Source of the DNA: Paractinoplanes lichenicola
Lineage (GTDB): Bacteria > Actinomycetota > Actinomycetes > Mycobacteriales > Micromonosporaceae
Assembly (NCBI RefSeq): GCF_016785085.1
Contig: NZ_JAENHO010000004.1
Location: forward strand, 248,001-312,000
Length of the DNA stretch: 64,000 nucleotides
Direction of reading: 5' to 3'
Shown here one piece after another: positions 52,858-61,254 of the stretch; within the stretch, counting starts at the first letter, position 1, and every line of letters begins with the position of its first letter. The notes below the pieces were generated by a model. That model did not search any database. It was given only the letters and a program-made list of their open reading frames with translations, and was not told the DNA's origin. Position numbers and translations under genes: made by a program.

Positions 52858-55059
52858 CTAGATCGGCAGATCCTCCTCGAGGAATGCTCGCAGCACGTTA
52901 CCGGTGAGGACCGAGACGTCGTTACGGCGGTCGTCGACCAGCAGCGAGCCGCACCACGCGATGCTGCCGGTGGAGAAGACCGCGCCGCCGTTGGGCTTGG
53001 GCACCAGCACCAGGTCGCAGCGGACCTTGTCGCTGGTCGTGCCGTCGTAGCAGCCGTCCGGCAGCTGGACCTCGATCGGATCCAGCCCGTACGCCCGGGA
53101 GAAGCCCGTCGCCGAGGCCAGCACGACCGTGTCGTCGGGGGTGCCCAGCGCGCGGTCGGCCCGGTCGATCTCGACGCCGGCCGCGCCGTGCCCGTTCACC
53201 AGCGACGGGAAGTCGCCGATCCGGTTCACGTCGTCGATCCCGGCGAAGACGAACGGCACCTTGGTGACCACGTCGTACGGGCGGTTCGTGTCGAAGCCCT
53301 GCGAGGCCATGCCGACGCCGAGCATCTTCTGCGGCGCCTTGCCGCGCAGCCGCCACAACCCGCCCAGCTCGCCGGTCGTCGCGTGATGCCACTCGCCCGC
53401 CTCGGGCTGCCAGGCGCGGATGCCCGCCGTGCGCCGGATCTCGATCGTGTGCTCGCGCTCCGGGTCGATCGACGTGACCCAGTAGAAGCCGTTGCCGCCC
53501 AGATACATGAGCCGGCCGCCCTGCCCCAGATACGACTCGTACGCGGCCATCATCGCGGTCGTCGGATACTCGGGGTGACTGCCGGTCAGCACCACACGGT
53601 AAGGGGCCAGCGCGGCCGGCCCCTCCCGGTGCACCTCCTCGTCGGTGATCACGTCGACGTCGTAGCCCTCGGCGTCCAGCCAGGCCAGCAGGTGCAGGTC
53701 GGCGCTGAACTGGTGCGCCGACGTCTCACCCCCGGCCACGGCCGCCCAGCGGTGATCAGGCCGTACGTTGGGCAGGGGTTTCTGCGTGCTGGTGAAGCAG
53801 ACCCCCGTGCCGTCGGTGTGCACGTCGTAGAGGCTGCGCAGGCCGTTCGTGAGCAGGTAGGCGTCGTGCTTGTTGCCGCCGAACTCCGGGGGCTCGCCGA
53901 CACCCACGCCGCGCAGATAGTCACGGGCGCCCGGGTCGGCCATCACGTGCTCGCAGCTGTACGCGAGGTAGCTGAACGTCGGTAACACGACGAGGGCCTT
54001 GTGACGCGGGTTGTCACCGGGCGTGACCACGAACGGGACGGTGTCCTCGGTGCCGTCGGCCGCCGTGACGTGAATGCCGTAGACGCCGCTGGGCAGGTCG
54101 CCGGGCACGTCCAGGGTCAGGTCGTCGTCCCAGCCGGCGTCGTCGAGGTCGTCGTCGTGAAAGTGGATCGCCTGATAGGCCTCGGGCGCGAGCCGCGGAT
54201 CCACGTCGTCGGCCGCACCGTCGACGCCCAGACAGGCCCGCAACGGAAAGTTGACCGACTCACCGTGAAACTCGGGACCGACACGGTTGGCGATCCGCCG
54301 CAACGTCCGACTGGGCCCGAAGTCCCACTCCGCGATCACACTGTCGCCGGCATACAACGTGGGCCGATCAATGCGCCCGTTGAAGTGATTCTCGCCTTTA
54401 CCGTCAGCCGCAAACGTCACCGCCAGCGCCCGAAGTGCCGCCGCCCCGCCGTCCGCCTCGTTTCCCGCCTCCCAAACCGGACTTATCATAATTTGTCGCT
54501 CGTCAGGCGCCTTATCGGCGCGCGAGGGGCTGGGTGCGGTGCGCGAGGGGCTGGGTGCGGTGTGCGCGGAGTCGAGGACCAGGCTTGCCGTCGATCCTGT
54601 CACTGTTAGCGCTAGCCGATACCAGCGGCCGGTCGCCACTTCGCCGGCCGGGGCAGACCCTTTCCCCGTACGCAGGAATGCTTGTCCTTCGTCGATGACA
54701 ACTGCGGCCACGAGCGCGTCACCGCTGGTCAGGGCCACAACCGTCTGGTCGTGTCCGGCTCCGGTGGCGAGCGTCGGCCGGAACGCCAGGCGCAGCTCGA
54801 CGTGACCCGCGGGGACGGGGCCTTCCGCCGTACGGGCGAAGGAACCGGCTCGAATCGGCTGGACCCGGCCCGGGAAGCGCAGGCCGTCGAGCGCCGAGGG
54901 AACCGCTCGGATGTCGACGCCCGGCCCGAGCGAATGCGCGTCCCCGTTGATCAGCCGCACCAGCCGCGCGTCGAAATCGGGCGCGGGAGTGCTGAACTTG
55001 GCGTGCACGGTGGCACCGGGCGCGTAGCTGAGCCGGTCGAGATACCCGATGATGTTCAT
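52858..55059 (-). CDS. N,N-dimethylformamidase large-subunit-like protein
   Basis: 733 residues. N-terminal beta region includes an LamG-like part (about 90-240), followed by the dimethylformamidase C-terminal domain: VLPTFSYLAYSCEHV, LTGSHPEYPT, GGNGFYWVTS and GLDPIEVQL. The His-x-Glu in SHPEYP and the nearby Tyr fit the iron site described for dimethylformamidase. No small-subunit gene is adjacent. It may cleave an N-alkyl formamide or related amide. A duplicated TAPSPSR near residue 190 comes from a 21-base repeat. A perfect IclR-type site lies 43 bases upstream. Confidence 0.85.
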   Translation of the reverse strand: MNIIGYLDRLSYAPGATVHAKFSTPAPDFDARLVRLINGDAHSLGPGVDIRAVPSALDGLRFPGRVQPIRAGSFARTAEGPVPAGHVELRLAFRPTLATGAGHDQTVVALTSGDALVAAVVIDEGQAFLRTGKGSAPAGEVATGRWYRLALTVTGSTASLVLDSAHTAPSPSRTAPSPSRADKAPDERQIMISPVWEAGNEADGGAAALRALAVTFAADGKGENHFNGRIDRPTLYAGDSVIAEWDFGPSRTLRRIANRVGPEFHGESVNFPLRACLGVDGAADDVDPRLAPEAYQAIHFHDDDLDDAGWDDDLTLDVPGDLPSGVYGIHVTAADGTEDTVPFVVTPGDNPRHKALVVLPTFSYLAYSCEHVMADPGARDYLRGVGVGEPPEFGGNKHDAYLLTNGLRSLYDVHTDGTGVCFTSTQKPLPNVRPDHRWAAVAGGETSAHQFSADLHLLAWLDAEGYDVDVITDEEVHREGPAALAPYRVVLTGSHPEYPTTAMMAAYESYLGQGGRLMYLGGNGFYWVTSIDPEREHTIEIRRTAGIRAWQPEAGEWHHATTGELGGLWRLRGKAPQKMLGVGMASQGFDTNRPYDVVTKVPFVFAGIDDVNRIGDFPSLVNGHGAAGVEIDRADRALGTPDDTVVLASATGFSRAYGLDPIEVQLPDGCYDGTTSDKVRCDLVLVPKPNGGAVFSTGSIAWCGSLLVDDRRNDVSVLTGNVLRAFLEEDLPI

Positions 55060-55101
55060 CCCCGCACGATCGCAGCGCGGCGGCCCCCGCGGCGGCGAAC
55101 G

Positions 55102-55118
55102 GGTCCGGTCAACGGACC
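55102..55118. promoter_or_regulatory. IclR-type site before the dimethylformamidase-like gene
   Basis: GGTCCGGTCAACGGACC is a full match to the 17-base motif and an almost perfect palindrome. It lies 43-59 bases before the start codon, a typical repressor position. The remaining bases up to the histidine kinase stop hold no gene. Confidence 0.72.
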
Positions 55119-55268
55119 GATTCGTCAGCCCAGCTTGAACGGGTCCCGCAGCTCCCCGGGAACATGCCGCCCTCGTCGCGCGCGACCGGCCGGCCCTCAG
55201 TCCGAGCTGCACCTCGTCCCCGCACCCCGTCCGTGTTCAGCGGCAGCGCGGCGCGGTTCTGCGCGCAT

Positions 55269-56462
55269 TCACCCGCTCAGCGGCAGCCTGGCGCGGATCT
55301 CGAAGCCGCCGCCGGTCGTCGGGCCCGCCGTCAGTTCCCCGCCGACCGCCGCGACCCGCTCCCGCATGCCCGCGATCCCGTGCCCGCCACCCTTCGTGTC
55401 GTCCCCGCGCGCCGAGCCGGCATTGCCGACGACAACGTGCAACGCCTGCTCATCCGCCGCCACCTCAACCCGTACGGGGGCTCCTGGCGCATGCCGGGTC
55501 GCGTTGGACAGCCCTTCCTGCACGATCCGGTACGCGGTCTGGCCCACGAGCGGCGCGACGTGCACGCCATTTCCCGTCAGCTCAACCAGCGCGACGTCCA
55601 GCCCCGACTCTGCGGCCACCCCGACCATGTCAGAAATGTCGCCCAGGCCCGGCGACGGCGTGAGCGCGGCGTCCACGTCGTCGCTGCGCAGCACCCCCAG
55701 CAGCCGCCGCATGTCTTGCAACGCCGCCCGCGACGCCCCGGCGATGGCCGTGAACTCGGAGTCCCGGGCCTCCTTCTCCGCGCCGACTCGATAGGGCGCG
55801 GTCTCCGCCCGTACGGCAATCATCGACATGTGATGGGCGACCACGTCATGCATCTCGCGCGCGATGCGGGCCCGCTCCTCGAGGACGGCGCTGCGTTCCT
55901 GCTCGGCCGCGGTCAGCTCGCGCGCCGCGGCCAGGCTGTGCTGCACCTCCACCCGGCGGCGAACCTGGTCACCGATCAGGGCCAGCACGACGACCGCGGC
56001 CACCGAGACCGGCAGTTGCTCGGATGTCAGATGCCCCGCCATGGTCGCCACCGTGAGCAGCGCGGCGACGACTGTCGTCCCGGTCTCATGCCGCAGCGCG
56101 ACCACCAGCACCAGCAGGGGCAGCACCCAGAGCTGCATCGGGTGCCACGGCCACGAGATGCCCCCGGGTGCGATCGATCCCGGCAGGTTGAGCAGCGTCG
56201 CCACCATCGCGATCCGCCAGGCCATCAGCGAATGCCGCGGCACCAGCACGACGGTGAGCCCGACCGCCACCGCCAGCCCGAACCGCACCGCCTGGGGCTG
56301 CCCGTCGAGCTGGTCGTGCACGCCGGCCCCGACCGCGACCGCCAGCAGAAAGAACAGCCCGGTGAGCCAGGGCCGCCGCCGCAGCCCCGGCCGTTCCCGC
56401 CCGGCCGCGACCGTCCACAACCCGGCCAGGGCCGCCTTTCCGACTGTCACCATGCGGTCCAT
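55269..56462 (-). CDS. NarL-type sensor histidine kinase, orphan
   Basis: 397 residues. Four to five transmembrane helices in the first 170 residues, then the HisKA_3 phospho-acceptor region (ARIAREMHDVVAHHMSMIAV) and an HATPase_c domain (YRIVQEGLSNATRHAPG, GHGIAGMRERVAAVGG). Such kinases are normally next to a LuxR-type response regulator, but none is found in this window. An inner ATG at 56453 is an alternative start. Confidence 0.9.
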   Translation of the reverse strand: MDRMVTVGKAALAGLWTVAAGRERPGLRRRPWLTGLFFLLAVAVGAGVHDQLDGQPQAVRFGLAVAVGLTVVLVPRHSLMAWRIAMVATLLNLPGSIAPGGISWPWHPMQLWVLPLLVLVVALRHETGTTVVAALLTVATMAGHLTSEQLPVSVAAVVVLALIGDQVRRRVEVQHSLAAARELTAAEQERSAVLEERARIAREMHDVVAHHMSMIAVRAETAPYRVGAEKEARDSEFTAIAGASRAALQDMRRLLGVLRSDDVDAALTPSPGLGDISDMVGVAAESGLDVALVELTGNGVHVAPLVGQTAYRIVQEGLSNATRHAPGAPVRVEVAADEQALHVVVGNAGSARGDDTKGGGHGIAGMRERVAAVGGELTAGPTTGGGFEIRARLPLSG

Positions 56463-56590
56463 GCTTCGCCGGCCGGGGCGCCCGATCGATCCCGCAGACC
56501 CGAGGATCAAAGGTGGTGAAAACCCTACTTCTCCGCCTTACGCCGCGATCTTGGGCAGCAGCTTCTCCAGGCCGCCGGCGGGACGATTCT

Positions 56591-57529
56591 TTATTGGATT
56601 TCATCGATCAATAGGGCCCCGTCGGCGGCCGGCAGCCAGGTCCCCCGGCGCGACGGTGGCCCGGCGGCGAATCCCATCGCGGCGACCAGCTCCTCGACGG
56701 CCGCGTCGGCGACGTCGCTGCGCCACAACAGCCACCACGGGAAGACCGGGGTCGGCTCGCAGAGCGGCACACTGCGGATCCGATCGTCCGGCAGCCGCAT
56801 CGCCTCGCCGATCAGCGACGGCGGCGCGACCCCGGTGGTGACGTCCTCGACCCAGTTCGCGAACCCGAACGTCGACCCGCTCGTGTCGATGTCGGCCCCG
56901 GTCAGCGCGGCGAACTCGGCCACGTAGGCCTGCCATTCGACCGGCGCGCCGGCCATCGGGAACCACAGCCGCTCCCCGTTCAGCTCGGCCAGCGGCAGCC
57001 GGTCACGGGCCGCCCACCGATGATCCTCCGGCACGAGCACCGCGAGCGGTTCCAGCATGACCAGCCGCCGGCGGACCTCACCGGGCCACGGGCCGGGCAC
57101 GGCCCCGGCCCGGCCGAACGCGAGCTCAGCTCGCCCCTTGATCAGCAGGTGCTCGGCCGTGCCGTCGGGTGGTCGTTCGGTTACCTCGACCGGAATCGTG
57201 ACCGACGCCCGTCGCAGCCAGGAGATCGGCGCCAGATGGTCGCCCATGGCGTCGACCCGCAACCGCTCGGGCGGCATCTTCTCCCCGAGCCGATCCACCA
57301 CCCGCACGACCTCCACGGCCTGCGGCAGCACTCGCTGCCCGTCCGCGGTCAGCCGGATCGAGCGCCGGTCCTCGCGATCCACGAGGGACGTGCCGAGATC
57401 GGCCTCCAGCCGCCGAATCCGCTTCGACAACGCCTGCTGGCTGAGCCCGAGCCGCGCGGCGGCCCGGCCGAAGTGCAACTCCTCGGCCAATGTGACGAAC
57501 GCCCGCAGCGTCGCGGTGTCGAGGTCCAC
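56591..57529 (-). CDS. LysR-family regulator
   Basis: 312 residues. LysR winged helix (TLRAFVTLAEELHFGRAAAR, LGLSQQALSKRIRRLEADLG) and an effector domain. GTG start chosen at VDLDTATLRAF; upstream residues are not family-like. It is divergent from a small membrane protein with a perfect inverted repeat between, which makes that protein the likely target. Confidence 0.9.
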   Translation of the reverse strand: MDLDTATLRAFVTLAEELHFGRAAARLGLSQQALSKRIRRLEADLGTSLVDREDRRSIRLTADGQRVLPQAVEVVRVVDRLGEKMPPERLRVDAMGDHLAPISWLRRASVTIPVEVTERPPDGTAEHLLIKGRAELAFGRAGAVPGPWPGEVRRRLVMLEPLAVLVPEDHRWAARDRLPLAELNGERLWFPMAGAPVEWQAYVAEFAALTGADIDTSGSTFGFANWVEDVTTGVAPPSLIGEAMRLPDDRIRSVPLCEPTPVFPWWLLWRSDVADAAVEELVAAMGFAAGPPSRRGTWLPAADGALLIDEIQ

Positions 57530-57546
57530 CGCCCGAGTACAACTTC

Positions 57547-57563
57547 GACAACCACCGGTTGTC
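57547..57563. promoter_or_regulatory. Inverted repeat, probable LysR box
   Basis: GACAACC-ACC-GGTTGTC is a perfect 7-base inverted repeat with a 3-base centre, 18 bases before the LysR start and 56 before the divergent membrane gene. It contains a T-N11-A-like pattern. Confidence 0.65.
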
Positions 57564-57618
57564 AAAGCGGCCCGGCAGTTGTTGGACCCTCCCTCGGCCG
57601 CGGCCGTGTACTGCTCAC

Positions 57619-58065
57619 ATGGACCCGCACCTCACGTTCGTCGCAGCGCACGCGGCCGCCGCCACCGTCTCCCTGATCACCGCGATCCTGGCCGTCCGCC
57701 GCCCCCGGTTCGCCGGCGTCCACGCGCTGTCGACGATCGCGATGACCCTGCTCCTGATCCCCGCCCTGTGGTTCGGCGACGCTTCGGGGATGACGCTGAT
57801 CGTGTTCCTGGGACTGCTGGTCCTCGCCGCCGTGATGAGCGTCCGAGCCGTACGGGCGTGGCGGCTCCGCGCCGGGGAGGCCTGCGTCGCCGCCCTCGGG
57901 TTCAACGCGATCTCGCTGGTCACCGGTCTCGTCGCGGTCAGCGTGTTCCGCCTCGACCTGCCCCCGCCGCTGCTGATCCCGGTGGCCGCCGGGGCGATCG
58001 TCCTGCCGGCGGTGATCGGCCGGAGACTCGTCGCCCGGGCCCGTAGCCTTGCGGTAGATTGCTGA
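57619..58065 (+). CDS. Small membrane protein of unknown function
   Basis: 148 residues with four hydrophobic segments (about 5-25, 36-52, 60-76 and 96-140, the last probably two helices). No family recognised. It is divergent from the LysR gene and probably its target. Confidence 0.7.
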   Translation: MDPHLTFVAAHAAAATVSLITAILAVRRPRFAGVHALSTIAMTLLLIPALWFGDASGMTLIVFLGLLVLAAVMSVRAVRAWRLRAGEACVAALGFNAISLVTGLVAVSVFRLDLPPPLLIPVAAGAIVLPAVIGRRLVARARSLAVDC

Positions 58066-58094
58066 CAAATCACGCTTGCGGAAGGCCGGGGCAC

Positions 58095-58637
58095 ATGACC
58101 GATGGCGCTGTTGATCCGATCGCCGTGAAGCTGGGGCACCTGTTCGGGGCGAGCGACACCGACGGGGACGGATTCGTCGACTGGAGCGACTACGAGCGCC
58201 TGATCAGTCGCTACCTGGACGGCTACGGCATAGCGGCGGAGGACAGCCGGGCCCACGCGCTGCGAGCCGCCTACCAGACGTACTGGTCGGAACTGATGCA
58301 ACACGCGAACGGCGTCGATCGCCTGTCGAAAGATCAGTTCGTGGCGGCCAACCAGGCCGACGAGAGCCGGTCCACCATCGCCGAGACGGTCCCCCAGGCG
58401 ATCTTCGACGTGATGGACACCGACGCCGACGACGCCATCAGCAAGCCGGAATACAAGGTGTTCCTGGAAGCGTGGGGCGTCTCCGACCTGGAGGCCCTCA
58501 ACGTCTTCCTGGAACTGGACACCGACGACGACGGCCGGATCAGCCGCCCCGAATTCATCGGCGCCATCCGAGACTTCTTCACCTCCCCCGAACTCGACTC
58601 ACCCGCGAGCCTGTTCTTCGGCCACATCCAGCAGTAG
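58095..58637 (+). CDS. EF-hand calcium-binding protein (calerythrin-like)
   Basis: 180 residues with three clear EF-hand loops: DTDGDGFVDWSD near residue 21, DTDADDAISKPE near 106 and DTDDDGRISRPE near 140. A fourth, degenerate hand is probable near residue 65. The layout matches calerythrin and related actinobacterial EF-hand proteins, which buffer or sense cytosolic calcium. No signal peptide. A convergent terminator follows. Confidence 0.92.
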   Translation: MTDGAVDPIAVKLGHLFGASDTDGDGFVDWSDYERLISRYLDGYGIAAEDSRAHALRAAYQTYWSELMQHANGVDRLSKDQFVAANQADESRSTIAETVPQAIFDVMDTDADDAISKPEYKVFLEAWGVSDLEALNVFLELDTDDDGRISRPEFIGAIRDFFTSPELDSPASLFFGHIQQ

Positions 58638-58677
58638 AGGGCCGGCCGGCTCGTCCATGACCCGCCGGAAAGCCGCG

Positions 58678-58710
58678 CGGCCGCCAGGCGAGATGATCGC
58701 CTGGCGGCCG
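58678..58710. terminator. Perfect hairpin between convergent genes
   Basis: CGGCCGCCAGGCG pairs exactly with CGCCTGGCGGCCG round a 7-base loop. It lies 41 bases past the EF-hand stop and before the end of the convergent secreted-protein gene. Confidence 0.85.
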
Positions 58711-58837
58711 AGGATGTGTAAGTCACCTATCGGCATGGGGATCGCGCGATAAATGCATCCCCTTGTGCGTTACTCAGTTGCGTTTGATGCTGCTCCGAAC
58801 GACCCCGGTGTGGCGCCGCCCGATATCGCTCGTGGCG

Positions 58838-59521
58838 TCAGTTCCCCCGGTTGTTGCCCTGGTGGCCACGACCGCCGTTGTTGCCCTGGTTGCCGTGACC
58901 GCCCTGGTTGCCCTGGTTGCCCTGACCGCCGTTGTTGCCCTGGTTACCGCGACCGTCGTTGTCCCGGCCACGGCCGTCGTTGTCCCGGCCACGGCCGTCG
59001 TTGTCGCGGCCACGGCCGTCGTTGCGGTCCCAGCCGTGGTGGCGACGGTCCCGGTCCCGCATCCAGTCGGACCGGTGCGAACCCGGGCGGAAGTGCCGGA
59101 ACTGACCCGGACGAACCTGGCGGAACTGGCCCGCCCAGACGGGACGGAACTGGGCCGGGAAGCCGCGGACGACCTGGAACGGCCGGCCGAAGCCGAACGA
59201 GCCCCAGTTGTCGTAGTCAGCGACGTCGAGGGCCCAGGCACCCCGGCGGGGACCGACGCGAACGACGTAGCAGTCGAAGTCGTCCCAGGCACCGCTCCGC
59301 TCGCCGTACATGCCGGCCAGCTGGCAGGCCCGCAGCGAGCGGTAGAAGCCGACGATCTGGCTTTCGCCCCGCCAGATGTTCTGGCTGGCCGTGATCTTGC
59401 TGTCCGCGGTCGCCGGGCCGACCGGCCCGGCCGGGGCGGCCTGAGCCGGACCCATGCCAACGGTCAAAGCGGTGAGAACGCCAAACCCTCCCAGGGTCAG
59501 GGCGCGGGTGAGCTTGTTCAT
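58838..59521 (-). CDS. Secreted Gly/Asn/Arg/Asp repeat protein
   Basis: 227 residues with a signal peptide (cleavage near PAQAAP). A 100-residue N-terminal region holds two Cys and an aromatic-rich part. From about residue 165, three units of DGRGRDN encoded by an exact 21-base repeat precede GNQGN/GNNGG units. The tail is basic, flexible and likely disordered. Function unknown; it could bind a polyanionic surface or nucleic acid. Confidence 0.75.
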   Translation of the reverse strand: MNKLTRALTLGGFGVLTALTVGMGPAQAAPAGPVGPATADSKITASQNIWRGESQIVGFYRSLRACQLAGMYGERSGAWDDFDCYVVRVGPRRGAWALDVADYDNWGSFGFGRPFQVVRGFPAQFRPVWAGQFRQVRPGQFRHFRPGSHRSDWMRDRDRRHHGWDRNDGRGRDNDGRGRDNDGRGRDNDGRGNQGNNGGQGNQGNQGGHGNQGNNGGRGHQGNNRGN

Positions 59522-59740
59522 CGTGATCCTCTCGCACTGCTTTCATGGCGCCGTACGAGAGGACAAACCGGATTAACCCGACGTCGGATGTCGAGCTGAC
59601 GGCCATCTCCGAAAGCTGAACAGATCGTCGGCGGATCAGCCGGTCGGTTGACCCCGTTCGGGTCGTACCTTCCCGTCACGATGGAAGCCACGCCGCGGCT
59701 CGACCTCCAGCTGATGGTCGAGATCTGAGGCGGCGTACGA
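59522..59740. other. Promoter-side gap of the secreted protein gene
   Basis: No gene seen. The stretch before the secreted protein contains its promoter presumably, but no motif stands out. Confidence 0.35.
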
Positions 59741-59815
59741 GATCGGGCCGCGGTCGCCGTTTACCGGGACCCGCTAGTTCAAGATCGGTGGAGTGCCGCC
59801 ACCTCCCCGTCCACA
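59741..59815 (+). repeat. Dispersed repeat, copy B
   Basis: About 75 bases match the minus strand of 46318-46391 at roughly nine positions in ten, including GCGGTCGCCGTT in the loop part and CAAGATCGGTGGAGTGCC next to it. The stem is less perfect here. It precedes an IS110-type fragment, so it might be linked to the noncoding end of such an element. Confidence 0.65.
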
Positions 59816-59934
59816 GAGAGGATGTTGGTGAGCACCTCCCGCCGGAGTCTGACTCACCCTCCCACTGACTTCGGGTCCTGCCTGGAATTTGTCGTCGTTG
59901 GCTGGGAGGTGCTCGTGCATTCACCGGACCGGAT

Positions 59935-60211
59935 ACACCCCTTGCTGACCTGGGTCCACGGTTTCGGCCGGGCTAGGCCGTCTCGGGTCGAAGGGACCGG
60001 CGCCTACGGCGCGGGGCTCGCCGACCGCCTCCGCGTCGCACAGGTCAAAGTGATCGAGATCGACCGGCCCCGCCGCAATATCCGCCGATCACCAGGCAAA
60101 TCCGACCCGATTGACGCAGCCACAGTCGAAGCCGCCAAGACAGCCCTGGCCGCAGACCGCACCGGCACCCCGAAACATCGCGACGGCCGGGTCGAAGCCA
60201 TTGCACCGTGA
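59935..60211 (+). pseudogene. IS110-family transposase fragment
   Basis: About 90 residues of the N-terminal RuvC-like (DEDD) domain remain: RVEGTGAYGAGLADRLR, VIEIDRPRRNIRR, GKSDPIDAATVEAAK and TGTPKHRDGRVEAI. The first part with the leading Asp and the whole C-terminal Ser domain are missing. It cannot transpose. It adjoins the broken amidase copy. Confidence 0.78.
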
Positions 60212-60274
60212 CCGGCATTGTGGACATCGCTTCTAAGCGGGCCCGTCGGCGTAAGCAGCATCAACGCGACCGGC

Positions 60275-61190
60275 CCGCCGTTCCCGTCATTCGCCGGGCC
60301 CGCTCAAGCGCGTCCGCGGCCCGGTGAAGCGTCGCCTCGTCCCGATGCCGGCTCACGAGCGTCAGGCCCGTGGGCAACCCGTCGCTGAGCCGGCGCGGCA
60401 CGGAGAGCGCCGCATGCCCGGTGCAGTCAAAGGCGCCGTGTTGACCACCGGGTCGAAGCCCGGGGCGGACATCTCGGCCCGGCCGGCGCCCAGCGGCAGG
60501 GGCTGCGCGACGAACGGCACGGTGGGTAGCGCGAGCACGTCCACCTGGTTCAGAGCGGCGTCATGGGCCTGCCGCGCGACGCGGACAAGGTTTTTTGGCC
60601 TGGCGCAGTAGACCTCGTGGAGGTTGTGACCCGCGATCAGCCCGGTCTTGAATGGCTCGGACAGCAGGTGGGCCCGGTGACGTCAGGCCGAGTGGTCCTC
60701 CCGCATCAGCGCGGTCGGGTTGAGGCCGGTGATGCCCATCCGAGCGCCGTTGCCGTACATGGCGATCTGGACGGTGCCCTCCGGGATGATCGCCGACCAG
60801 ACGTTCGTCGTCGTGCAGTGTTCGGGCACTGACACTTGACGACCGTGGCCCCGGCAGCGGCGAGGCGGTCGGCGGCCGACCGGCATGACGCCCTTGTAGG
60901 GCGCGAGCCCGTGGGCCGGTTTGAGGCCGTAGACACCGCAGTGGGCGGCGGGGCACCCGGATCGAGCCCCCTTGGTCACCGCCCACGGCCATTGGCAGCG
61001 CGCCGGAGGCAGCCGGCACCGCGCTGCCCGAGGACGAGCCGCCGGCCGTGCGGGCTGGGTTCAACGGGTTGCGCACCGTCCCGTTCACGCTGGTATGGCT
61101 GCCCGCGCGGTAGCAGAAGTATTCGCAATCGGCCTTACCGGCCAGGGTGCCGCCTGCCGCAGTGCCGCGAATCAGCCCCTGGACACGGCC
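60275..61190 (-). pseudogene. Decayed paralogue of amidase 2
   Basis: Minus-strand fragments in several frames follow amidase 2 in order: [116 protein letters not shown] and LSDGLPTGLTLVSRHRDEAT. The N-terminal 130 residues and an internal part are missing and frames shift several times. It is a degraded second copy of the gene 15 kb to the left. Confidence 0.85.
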
Positions 61191-61254
61191 GACCAAAGCC
61201 TGCTGGTCCGGGAGCGCCGCTGATTCCGCAGCATATTTCGCTGTTGCCGTCGCC

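Noticed and set aside
55119..55268. Remnant of a response regulator next to the kinase
   Set aside because: No receiver or LuxR-type residues in any frame; only chance open frames.
56517..56590. Short C-terminal-like end LEKLLPKIAA on the minus strand
   Set aside because: It reads like a protein end but has no upstream coding sequence or start; too short to call.
59822..59934. Upstream extension of the IS110 open frame
   Set aside because: Residues before about 59935 show no similarity to IS110 transposases, so the frame is open by chance.
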